Assembly (NCBI RefSeq): GCF_001644025.1
Contig: NZ_LUUK01000230.1
Coordinates: 1 to 54,531 of the forward strand
Source of the DNA: Methylomonas koyamae
Lineage (GTDB): Bacteria; Pseudomonadota; Gammaproteobacteria; Methylococcales; Methylomonadaceae
Length of the DNA stretch: 54,531 bases
Reading direction: 5' to 3'
In this document: piece after piece, positions 26,932-34,223 of the stretch
Numbering within the stretch: position 1 is the stretch's first letter
Layout of the letters: every line of letters begins with the position of its first letter
Made by a program: the position numbers and the translations under genes
The notes under the pieces: generated by a model
The model's input: only the letters and a program-made list of their open reading frames with translations
What the model was told of the DNA's origin: nothing
Databases searched by the model: none

Positions 26932-27285
26932 ATGGACATCATCTTTTTAGGCGGTCTTGAGATCGATACATTGATCGGCATTTACGAATGGGAGCGAAAA
27001 ATCAAGCAAAAAGTGGTGCTCGATATCGAGATGGGCTTCGACATCCGCCCCGCCGCCGCCAGCGACGATATCGCCCATGCCCTGGACTATAAAACCGTTT
27101 CCGACCGGGTTGTCGCCTTCGTCGAAGACAGCGAGTTCTTTCTGGTGGAAACTCTGATCGAAGAAATCGCCAAACTACTGCGCAGCGAATTCCCCATTCC
27201 CTGGGTACGCATTACTCTTAACAAAAAAGGCGCGATCAGCCGAGCCCGCGACGTCGGCATCGTAATAGAACGAGGCCAGAGATAG
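26932..27285 (+). CDS. folB: Dihydroneopterin aldolase
   Basis: A 117-residue folate enzyme cleaving 7,8-dihydroneopterin to the hydroxymethyl pterin, and often also epimerising it. It has LEIDTLIGIYEWERKIKQKV, the DYKTVSDRVVAFVE segment with the catalytic tyrosine region, and LVETLIEEIAKLL with a conserved glutamate. The C-terminal LNKKGAI carries the catalytic lysine. It is immediately followed by folK (3 bp gap), the next step of the pathway. Confidence 0.95.
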   Translation: MDIIFLGGLEIDTLIGIYEWERKIKQKVVLDIEMGFDIRPAAASDDIAHALDYKTVSDRVVAFVEDSEFFLVETLIEEIAKLLRSEFPIPWVRITLNKKGAISRARDVGIVIERGQR

Positions 27286-27288
27286 ACC

Positions 27289-27780
27289 ATGCCGACCGGA
27301 TACATTAGCATCGGCAGCAACATCGACAAGGAAGTCCACATCCCGTCCAGCTTAAGGGCGCTTCAAGCCCAGTTTGGCGATCTGACGGTCTCGAGCATTT
27401 ACGAATCGGAACCGGTCGGCTTCAGCGGCGATAGCTTTTACAATCTGGTCGCCAGCTTTGACTCCGACCTTCCGGCTAAAGCGGTGGCAAAACTGCTCCG
27501 CCAAATCGAACTGGATCACGGCCGCAGCCGCGACAGCCAAAAGTTCTCGGCCCGAACCTTGGATCTGGATTTGATTTTGTACGGCAGCGACATAATTAGC
27601 GACGGCCGCCTGCGAATTCCCCGAGACGAAATCGAACGCTACGCCTTCGTGCTGGAGCCACTGGCCGAAATCGCGCCTAACGAAACCCACCCGGTCTGCG
27701 GCCGCCGTTTCGGCGAACTGTGGGACGCTTTCGACAAGACGCTAGCCAGCCAAACCAAACTAGGCCCGGCGGAATACTAA
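27289..27780 (+). CDS. folK: 2-amino-4-hydroxy-6-hydroxymethyldihydropteridine pyrophosphokinase
   Basis: A 163-residue HPPK that transfers pyrophosphate from ATP to the pterin made by FolB. It has the N-terminal GYISIGSNID, YESEPVG, the FYNLVASF strand, and the HPPK signature RTLDLDLILYG with the metal-binding aspartates. It is cotranscribed with folB. Its stop is 2 bp from the stop of the convergent SDR gene. Confidence 0.95.
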   Translation: MPTGYISIGSNIDKEVHIPSSLRALQAQFGDLTVSSIYESEPVGFSGDSFYNLVASFDSDLPAKAVAKLLRQIELDHGRSRDSQKFSARTLDLDLILYGSDIISDGRLRIPRDEIERYAFVLEPLAEIAPNETHPVCGRRFGELWDAFDKTLASQTKLGPAEY

Positions 27781-27782
27781 AC

Positions 27783-28508
27783 TCAACGATTCAAACCGCG
27801 ACCGCCGTCCACGGCCAGAACCTGACCGGTCACGTAGTCCGCGGTCAGCAAATACCGGACCGCCCCGGCAATATCGTCCGGGTCGCCACGCCGACCTAAC
27901 GCCACCCGCTGAAGAATTTCGGCTTGGGCCGCTTCGGATCCGGCTTGTTCCGGCCACAAAATCGCCCCTGGCGCGACCGCGTTCACCCTGACCTCCGGTG
28001 CCAACTCCTTGGCCAGACAGCGCGTCATCGCTACCAGACCTGCTTTGGCGATACTGTAAACCGAATAGCCCGGCAAACCCGTTTCGGCATGTATATCGGC
28101 AATATTGACGATGCTGCCGCGCCGGCGCCTCAAACCCGCCGCCAGCGACTGGCACAAAAAATACGGCGCTTTCAGGTTAGCCGCCATCAAATCGTCCCAA
28201 TCGCTTTCCGCGACCCTTCCGAACGGCGTCGGTAAAAACGCCGAAGCATTGTTCACCAACGCATCGACACCGCCCAAATCGGCGACAAACTCGATCAGTT
28301 TGCCGCGCTGATCCGCCTCCGCCAAATCGGCCTTTACGGTGAAGGCCGAATCGGGTCGAACGTCGTTTAACGCCCCGGCGAGCTCCAACGCGGCGGCTTC
28401 CGACCGGTAATAATGCAGCACGACATTCCAACCGGCTTCGTGCAAGGAACTGGCGCAAGCAGCACCGATGCGGCGGGCCGCGCCGGTGATTAAAACGGTT
28501 TTCGGCAC
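27783..28508 (-). CDS. SDR oxidoreductase, pteridine-reductase-like
   Basis: A 241-residue short-chain dehydrogenase. The cofactor loop TGAARRIG (8-15), with its double arginine, is the form typical of pteridine reductases and FolM and suggests NADPH. NNAS (87-90) and the catalytic Y151/K155 (YSIAK) are intact. The position against folB-folK supports a role in dihydropterin or dihydrofolate reduction, possibly as an alternative dihydrofolate reductase. The substrate is inferred from the motif and neighbours only. Confidence 0.85.
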   Translation of the reverse strand: MPKTVLITGAARRIGAACASSLHEAGWNVVLHYYRSEAAALELAGALNDVRPDSAFTVKADLAEADQRGKLIEFVADLGGVDALVNNASAFLPTPFGRVAESDWDDLMAANLKAPYFLCQSLAAGLRRRRGSIVNIADIHAETGLPGYSVYSIAKAGLVAMTRCLAKELAPEVRVNAVAPGAILWPEQAGSEAAQAEILQRVALGRRGDPDDIAGAVRYLLTADYVTGQVLAVDGGRGLNR

Positions 28509-28516
28509 CGAAACAG

Positions 28517-28804
28517 TTATTTATCGACCGCGGACAAACTGGCGATCAGCTTGCCGCGAATCAAATAGCAGACTGCCAACGAACACAGCACCGGCAATTG
28601 GGTGAGCAGGAATTCGACCACCGAATGCTTAGGCACCATGCCGGCCAAAGGCACGACAATCAGCATTTTGGATAGCCACCACGTCAGCCAATAACCGATC
28701 AAACCGATAACCGGCCAGTTCAACAAAGGACCGCCGTGATTTTTCGCGGTCATGTAAAACCAAATCAACGTCAAAATGCCGCACAACTTCGCCAAAAACA
28801 ACAT
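28517..28804 (-). CDS. Small integral membrane protein
   Basis: A 95-residue, very hydrophobic protein with about three membrane segments (LFLAKLCGILTLIWFYM, WPVIGLIGYWLTWWLSKMLI, LLTQLPVLCSLAVCYLI). I do not recognise the family. I chose the ATG at 28802-28804 because a GGGGAGGGGG ribosome-binding site precedes it; a longer reading to 29029 would overlap the divergent gene and has a non-membrane N-terminus of odd composition. It lies 8 bp after the SDR start, so it is upstream of and possibly cotranscribed with the SDR gene. Confidence 0.7.
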   Translation of the reverse strand: MLFLAKLCGILTLIWFYMTAKNHGGPLLNWPVIGLIGYWLTWWLSKMLIVVPLAGMVPKHSVVEFLLTQLPVLCSLAVCYLIRGKLIASLSAVDK

Positions 28805-28939
28805 ACCCCCTCCCCTTACTATTGTTATAAATTCGCAAATCAACCGACTCGCGCCCAATGTAATCAAAAGCACCCGGGACTTCAATGCCAAGCCCACCGG
28901 CGCTATAGGCCCGAATTTCAATCTTCCGGGCTTCGGACT

Positions 28940-28945
28940 TATAAT
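28940..28945 (+). promoter_or_regulatory. Candidate -10 box of the secreted His/Gly protein gene
   Basis: A perfect TATAAT at 28940-28945 has a weak -35 (TTCAAT, 28917-28922) at 17-bp spacing. It lies 37 bp upstream of the start codon at 28983, with a GAGGAAA ribosome-binding site in between. Confidence 0.5.
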
Positions 28946-28982
28946 CTGGACACTTTGACAATAAGAACATGAGGAAACACCC

Positions 28983-29399
28983 ATGCGCATCCCCAAGCTA
29001 CTCACCATTCTTGCGCTGACCGGCATCACTCAGCAGGCTTGGTCGCAATCCACTGAAAGCCACGGCGGGCACGGCGGCGGCTCGGCCGGCGGCGGTGGCG
29101 GAGACAACTGCATCAAGGCAAAAATCACTCGTTACCACCCCGAACATTTGGCAACGGTCGCGCCTGGCGCGGAATTTTCGTTCGCGGTATCGGGCAGCAA
29201 CGGCCCTGGCCACATCCATGTCAGCATCCGGCAACAACCGGTCGACGTCGAAATCGAGGACAAAGACACCTTTTATTGGGTCAAAGGTCATCTTCCCGTA
29301 GATCTGAAAAATGCAGCGGTCCGGATTTCGGTCACCGCCAAGGCTAAGGCCGGCAAATGCGATGCGGAAGGCGGCTGGCTGCTAAAAGTGAGCGAATAA
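28983..29399 (+). CDS. Secreted protein with His/Gly-rich N-terminus, unknown function
   Basis: A 138-residue protein with a signal peptide (residues 1-21, cleavage near AWSQS). A low-complexity stretch SHGGHGGGSAGGGGGDN (26-42) follows, then a compact domain with two cysteines (C43 and C126) that could form a disulphide. Histidines at 27, 30, 52, 55, 77, 79 and 103 make metal binding possible. I do not recognise the family, and no partner gene is adjacent. A good promoter (TATAAT at 28940) and ribosome-binding site support expression. Confidence 0.75.
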   Translation: MRIPKLLTILALTGITQQAWSQSTESHGGHGGGSAGGGGGDNCIKAKITRYHPEHLATVAPGAEFSFAVSGSNGPGHIHVSIRQQPVDVEIEDKDTFYWVKGHLPVDLKNAAVRISVTAKAKAGKCDAEGGWLLKVSE

Positions 29400-29416
29400 C
29401 ACCGCGTTCAGCGATT

Positions 29417-29447
29417 GTCGATGGCGGCCACCCTACTCGCCATCGAC
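29417..29447. terminator. Hairpin between convergent genes
   Basis: A perfect 10-bp stem, GTCGATGGCG (29417-29426) with CGCCATCGAC (29438-29447), around an 11-base loop. It lies between the stops of the secreted protein gene (plus) and the DUF2782 gene (minus). No T run follows on either strand, so termination is plausible but not certain. Confidence 0.5.
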
Positions 29448-29458
29448 CACCTCGGCCG

Positions 29459-29803
29459 TCAATCCCATTCGAATAAGATCCACTGGTTGACATTGGTGTT
29501 CTTATCCAAATCGTTTTTCTTCACGTCCATTTCCCCGTCGCCGTTAGTGTCCAGCATGTAGTAGGGCGGCCCAACATCGGGTTGCACCTTAACCATGACC
29601 AATTTGCCGTTACGGCGATACTCGTGAATGATGTCCCGGCCCTTGCGGGTGATCGTAATATCCGGCGCCATTTCTTCACCCGACTGAATCGGCATCGGCA
29701 AATCGGGTGGCTCCGGCACAGGCGCCAATTCATCCGGCGCTGGTTCGGCCAGAACGAGTCCGGACGCGAACAAAATAAGGATCAAGCGAAATAGCTGGCG
29801 CAT
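29459..29803 (-). CDS. DUF2782-family exported protein
   Basis: A 114-residue protein with a signal peptide (MRQLFRLILILFASGLVLA), a proline-rich linker, and the conserved DUF2782 core with ITRKGRDIIHEYRRNGKLVM, VQPDVGPPYYMLD and the acidic turn DTNGDGEMD. The family is widespread in beta- and gammaproteobacteria and its function is unknown. I chose the ATG at 29801-29803 so the signal peptide is N-terminal; an upstream ATG at 29845 adds a polar leader. It stands alone here. Confidence 0.85.
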   Translation of the reverse strand: MRQLFRLILILFASGLVLAEPAPDELAPVPEPPDLPMPIQSGEEMAPDITITRKGRDIIHEYRRNGKLVMVKVQPDVGPPYYMLDTNGDGEMDVKKNDLDKNTNVNQWILFEWD

Positions 29804-30287
29804 TGGAGCCTCTGAAATTTTCGGTGAGTTATCATGATAAACCATTTCGCCGTGCCTTATCGCGGAGCACTTTGATCAAAAAAATCATCAACGGACCGGC
29901 GTAGCCCGGCGCGCCAATCACCTCGGCGCGCCTAAACGGACGCAAAGCAATATAATCTGCGAAACCACCCAAGCCGGGGTGCCTAACCAAACCACCGCTT
30001 CGTGTGCGAACTAAACGATTCATCCCCTTGACACCGGCTTTCGCGCTAACGCCAGCCTAAATTCGGCTAACCAGATTCGACACCGAATTTGCGATGGCCG
30101 TTAAAAAAATTTGGCATCGCCTTGCAAAAAAAAAAAGCGAATCTATACTGCCTGCACAGTTGTTTCGCTAGGAATGTTAGACAGCGCACTCCCGGAACCA
30201 CGGCCCAGCCAAGCCGTTAACGGTAGTAGCGATTTAATGCACGCCATGCGACAGCCTAATTATTAAGAAAATACAAGGGGCTAACGA
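29804..30287. other. 484-bp divergent intergenic region before the RTX gene
   Basis: No convincing gene. It contains the likely RTX promoter with an A11 tract (30122-30149) and a leader of about 130 bases down to the RTX start. A 63-codon frame on the minus strand (29832-30023) has no ribosome-binding site or family resemblance. Confidence 0.5.
30122..30149 (+). promoter_or_regulatory. Candidate RTX promoter with an A11 tract in the spacer
   Basis: A -35-like TTGCAA (30122-30127) and a -10-like TATACT (30144-30149) are separated by 16 bp. The spacer carries most of a run of 11 A residues (30126-30136). The transcript would start near 30156. The A run makes spacer length prone to slippage. 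Confidence 0.5.
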
Positions 30288-31406
30288 ATGTCTTCAAATT
30301 ACGATAACGACCAGAGCACCAGTGCATTGACCGAATTGCAAGATTCCGGTCTTGTCGACGGAGCGTTTTTATCCGCACTGGACAGAGAGCGTGGCGACAC
30401 CTTGAGTGTCATTGTCGATCCGGAAACCAGTCTGGTAGACCAAATTCCATCCGGCTCGGACGTGGTCTGGATTCAAGGCGGCGGCGACTTCAGCTTGGAC
30501 GGCTTAAGCCGCTCGGTGATTCGAGACATGAACGCGCTGATTTTCTCGACCCAAACCAACGTCACCCTTGACCTGTCCAGCCTGTTCAGAGGCTCGGTGA
30601 TATTCGGCGCGGGCGACGACTTCCTGACGTATTCCGGCCGCATTGCTCAAAACGTTCAAGGCGGCGACGGTAACGACTCCGTCATTGGCGGCACCGGCAG
30701 CGACACCGTTAAAGGCGGCGCCGGCGAGGACAGCGTCGTCAGCGGCAACGGCAAGGACATCATCGACGCCGGCGACGGCGACGATACCGTCGATAGCGGC
30801 ACCGGTAACGACAGCATCCTCTGCGGCGCCGGAAACGACAGTATCACCGCCGGCACCGGCAACGATACCATCGTCACGGGCCTTGGCGACGACACGATCG
30901 TCTCCGGCACCGGTAAAGACAGCATAATCGGCAGCTCAGGCAACAATTATCTGGATGGCGGCAGCGGCAACGACAAAATTACCGGCGGCGGCGGCAACGA
31001 CGTATTGATCGGCGGCGACGGCAACGACAGCATCATCAGCGGCACCGGCAACGATACGATCTTTGGCGGCGCCGGCACAGACACGATCACGGTCGGAGAC
31101 GGCAGCGATATCGTCGACGCAGGTACCGGCAACGATAAAATCGTCGTCCAATCCAGCGAAATCAACGACGACTCGACCACGATTACCATCGACGGCGGCG
31201 CCGGTAGAGACGTACTCGATTTGTTCGGCGTACACATCACCAGCGGCTCGGTCGACACCGCGGCCAATACCGCTACCGTGGTTCTGGCCGATGGCACGAC
31301 CTTGGACATCAGCAATGTCGAGCGCTTTATTGGTAATTTCGATAGCGATGCGCACGCGGAAAATATCAGTCTGACCGGCCTGGGAAATTTCTTGGATAGC
31401 CTGTAA
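30288..31406 (+). CDS. RTX (hemolysin-type calcium-binding repeat) secreted protein
   Basis: A 372-residue protein. Residues 1-124 form an N-terminal domain without a signal peptide. Residues 125-286 are 18 uninterrupted nonapeptides of the form GGxGxDxxx (for example GGDGNDSVI, SGTGNDTIF), which fold as a calcium-loaded beta-roll. A degenerate copy sits at 107-115. The last 85 residues end SLTGLGNFLDSL, a plausible uncleaved type I secretion signal region. No lipase, protease or adenylate cyclase domain is present, so it looks structural or adhesive. It starts the accessory half, with the glycan genes just downstream and a type I exporter about 17 kb away. An AAGGGG ribosome-binding site precedes the ATG. 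Confidence 0.92.
   Translation: MSSNYDNDQSTSALTELQDSGLVDGAFLSALDRERGDTLSVIVDPETSLVDQIPSGSDVVWIQGGGDFSLDGLSRSVIRDMNALIFSTQTNVTLDLSSLFRGSVIFGAGDDFLTYSGRIAQNVQGGDGNDSVIGGTGSDTVKGGAGEDSVVSGNGKDIIDAGDGDDTVDSGTGNDSILCGAGNDSITAGTGNDTIVTGLGDDTIVSGTGKDSIIGSSGNNYLDGGSGNDKITGGGGNDVLIGGDGNDSIISGTGNDTIFGGAGTDTITVGDGSDIVDAGTGNDKIVVQSSEINDDSTTITIDGGAGRDVLDLFGVHITSGSVDTAANTATVVLADGTTLDISNVERFIGNFDSDAHAENISLTGLGNFLDSL
30660..31145 (+). repeat. 18 tandem RTX nonapeptide repeats (27-bp period)
   Basis: The coding sequence repeats with a strict 27-bp period. Every unit keeps the G-x-G-x-D/N core, with only unit 11 (GSSGNNYLD) degenerate. The bases vary enough that the array is not a recent duplication. Confidence 0.9.
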
Positions 31407-31436
31407 TGACGCTTCCGACTAATTAAAACTCCATTG

Positions 31437-31467
31437 AAAGGTGCCGAACATTCGGCACCTTTTTTTT
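31437..31467 (+). terminator. Intrinsic terminator after the RTX gene
   Basis: AAAGGTGCCGAA and TTCGGCACCTTT form a 12-bp perfect stem with a 2-base loop, followed by a T run. It should end the RTX transcript and insulate it from the glycan cluster. The only usable start region of the next gene lies inside or just after it. Confidence 0.92.
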
Positions 31468-34213
31468 GCCTGACGAATTTTTTGCCGATATTGGCGCAGG
31501 TCGGGTTGCGTCGGCCTTGCCCCCAACAAAGTCCCGGCCTGTTTTGACGAGATTAACCCCACTGCCCCTGCTTTCCGCCGAAGCGATAGGCCTCGATGAC
31601 CGCGACCGAACCGTCGGCGGCGAACCGTCGCACACCCTCGATTTTATCGATACCGCCGCCCGATTGTTGCGCAGCGGCCACCCCTATCACGCATGGCGAC
31701 TGATCGACAGAGTAACGCGCGTCTACCAACTTAAGTCGGTCGATTTGACGCTTTTGCAAGCCAAGGCGCTCGAGCACTGCCGACAACCCAATGCCGCGGT
31801 GGAATTATTGTTCAACGCGAGAAGACGGTTTCCGGACAACGACACGTTGGCCGCATATTTACTGGAACTGCTGGAAGCGCATCCCCAGCCGCCCAACCCC
31901 GCTTCGCGGCAGCTGGCCTGGGCGGCCTTGGCCAGACACGATCAACCGGTGGATGTATTACGGGCGGCGCGGATTCTGACCCGATTCGGGGATGCACCGA
32001 TCGGCGCTTGCCGCTTCGACGGCGAAACCCTCAGCGGTTGGCTGTTGAACGCCGAGCGGCAACCGCCGCTCAGCGTGGTTCTCGACGGCATCGATTACAC
32101 GCTGAAACCGTTTCTGGCGACCCCACTGTTAAACCGGAACGGCTTGGGCGGCGAGCGCGACGGATTTTCCTTTAAACTCCCCTATCGCCCCCGGCACATC
32201 CGGGTCCATTTGGCGAATAAAGATCTGGCCGGGTCGCCGCTGGTTTTCAGCGGCGCGTCCGATGTCGCGTCCAGCGGCGATGCCGCTTTGACAATAGCGG
32301 AGCAAGACGGCGCCGTTGACGTGATCGTGCCGGTCTATAAAGGTTACGCGGAAACCAAGGCTTGTCTGAAGTCGGTTTTAACCGCCGCCAATCGCACCGC
32401 CTACCGCTTGATTGTCGTCGACGACGCAAGCCCCGATCCTTTGTTGGCAACTTATTTGCGCAAACTGGCGGACCAAGGCCATATCACACTAGTAAAACAA
32501 GCCGTCAACGCCGGCTTCGTCCAATCCGTCGATCGCGGCCTACGGCTCGGCCCGCATCGCGATGCGATACTGCTCAACGCCGACACCGTGGTACACGGCG
32601 ATTGGCTGGACCGCTTGCGCGACGCCGCATATCTGGCCAACGATATCGGCACCGTCACGCCATTCAGCAACAACGGCGAACTGGTCAGCTACCCGACGCC
32701 GATGCGCGCTTGGGCCTTGCCCAAGCCGGCGGTGTTGCAACGTTTGGATCGTCTCTGCGCCGAACTGCCCGCCGACAGCATTGTGGATATTCCGGTTGGC
32801 GTCGGTTTTTGTTTATACATCAAACGCCAATGTCTAACCGAAGCCGGCGGATTCGATAGCCGCATGATCGAACGCGGTTACGGGGAAGACACCGAGTTTT
32901 GCCTACGCGCCGAACGGCGGGGTTGGCGTAACGTTTGCACGCCGCGAGTGTTCGTCGGTCACGCCGGTAGCGTGTCTTTCGGGACTGAAAAAGCCGATCT
33001 GGCGGCCAAGAATGTCGCCAAGATCTACGCTAGATACCCGGACCATTCGGATCAATACGACCGCTTCCTATCGGAAGATCCGTTGCGGCCGATACGGCTA
33101 GCCTTGCAGCGGCAATTTTTACCAATGCGGTCCGGCAAACGCGCGGAGTTGGCCCTACTGCCCACCGCCCAGCCCGACGATTTGCGAGGAGAATGGTTGG
33201 CGCAAGGCCTAAGCCAAACCGCCACGTTTACCCTGCAGGCGTCGCGCGCGGCGGACGGCGCACTGTCCCTCTCCTTGCAAAGCACTCGAACCGAAACGCC
33301 GCTGTCGTTGCACTACCGCTGGCCGGATGATGAGCAGCCACTGTGGCAAGACCTGTCCCGGCTGAACCTCGCCCGCATCGATATTTACAATTTGGCCGAT
33401 TGGCCTTTTCAAATAGGGCCGGGGCTGATCGAACTCGCTATTCCCTACCGGATCTTTTTAAGCGATTATGCCGCGTATTGTCCCCGCATCACGCTGACTC
33501 GACCGAACGCGGCGTTTTGCGGCGATCCTCCGAACATCACCGCTTGCGTCGAATGTATCGATCGTTACGGCAGCCGACTGCCCGACCTGAATAGTCCAGC
33601 GGATTTGCGCCAGGGTTCGCGGCAATTGCTGGCAAACGCCAGCGGCGTTTATTTGGCGTCGAGGGACGGGTTAAACCGTTTTCGGCGGCGTTTTCCGGAA
33701 GTGCGGTTTCGCTACCGAGCCCCAAACAGGGCAAGCGATCGCGACACCGCCGAAAACATCCCTCCATTGCCTCGGGACCGACACCTGCGCATCGCCGTCA
33801 TACAGGCCGCGCCCGGTGGCGACGATTTCGAAGCGCTTTTGAACATGTCCCGATGGCTGGCGGCTCGGCGGCTGAATGCGGAATTGATCGTATTCGGCGA
33901 AAGCGTGGATGACGGCGCGCTACTGGCAACCGGCCGGGCGTGGGTGGTCGGCGCGCTCGCCTACCGGGAAATTCCGAGGATGCTCGCGCTGCATCGGTGC
34001 TCGTTAATACTCGACGCCAGCCGCTGGCCGCAAATCGAACCCATAGCGTGGCGGCTGGCAAAAACCTGCGGTCTGCCAATCGCCGCGCCCGCCATCGGGA
34101 CTTATGCCGATTTACTGGACCCAACGGCTGGCGACATACCGTTGGCTCCCGACGCGACGGCCGAAAATTGGCTGAACGCCGTACTCTCCGCCCATCCAGC
34201 TATTTCTCCATGA
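31466..34213 (+). CDS. Large multidomain glycosyltransferase (GT2 plus GT4-like)
   Basis: Up to 915 residues. Residues 55-175 look like TPR-type helices. Residues 180-262 form a small beta domain (GWLLN, then HGF-like RDGFSF, ending GSPLVF). Residues 283-540 are a GT2 catalytic domain (VIVPVYKGYAETKACLKSVL, VVDDASPD, LLNADTVVHGDW, GYGEDTEFCLRAERRGW). Residues 590-915 resemble a GT4 B-fold protein, with SDYAAYCPRITL and a C-x-x-C cluster. It would polymerise or decorate the surface glycan at the cytoplasmic face. The start is odd: the open frame has no ATG or GTG before residue 400, so initiation must be at TTG (31466, 31517 or 31544) or a rarer codon, with no good ribosome-binding site. Confidence 0.85.
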   Translation: MPDEFFADIGAGRVASALPPTKSRPVLTRLTPLPLLSAEAIGLDDRDRTVGGEPSHTLDFIDTAARLLRSGHPYHAWRLIDRVTRVYQLKSVDLTLLQAKALEHCRQPNAAVELLFNARRRFPDNDTLAAYLLELLEAHPQPPNPASRQLAWAALARHDQPVDVLRAARILTRFGDAPIGACRFDGETLSGWLLNAERQPPLSVVLDGIDYTLKPFLATPLLNRNGLGGERDGFSFKLPYRPRHIRVHLANKDLAGSPLVFSGASDVASSGDAALTIAEQDGAVDVIVPVYKGYAETKACLKSVLTAANRTAYRLIVVDDASPDPLLATYLRKLADQGHITLVKQAVNAGFVQSVDRGLRLGPHRDAILLNADTVVHGDWLDRLRDAAYLANDIGTVTPFSNNGELVSYPTPMRAWALPKPAVLQRLDRLCAELPADSIVDIPVGVGFCLYIKRQCLTEAGGFDSRMIERGYGEDTEFCLRAERRGWRNVCTPRVFVGHAGSVSFGTEKADLAAKNVAKIYARYPDHSDQYDRFLSEDPLRPIRLALQRQFLPMRSGKRAELALLPTAQPDDLRGEWLAQGLSQTATFTLQASRAADGALSLSLQSTRTETPLSLHYRWPDDEQPLWQDLSRLNLARIDIYNLADWPFQIGPGLIELAIPYRIFLSDYAAYCPRITLTRPNAAFCGDPPNITACVECIDRYGSRLPDLNSPADLRQGSRQLLANASGVYLASRDGLNRFRRRFPEVRFRYRAPNRASDRDTAENIPPLPRDRHLRIAVIQAAPGGDDFEALLNMSRWLAARRLNAELIVFGESVDDGALLATGRAWVVGALAYREIPRMLALHRCSLILDASRWPQIEPIAWRLAKTCGLPIAAPAIGTYADLLDPTAGDIPLAPDATAENWLNAVLSAHPAISP

Positions 34214-34223
34214 ACGACCCGAC

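Noticed and set aside
29832..30023. A 63-codon minus-strand frame upstream of the DUF2782 gene
   Set aside because: It runs into the DUF2782 leader, lacks a ribosome-binding site, and shows no family resemblance.
30656..31355. Long open frames opposite the RTX repeats
   Set aside because: They are a by-product of the repetitive GGC/GAC coding sequence, have no ribosome-binding sites, and show low-complexity S/P/V composition.
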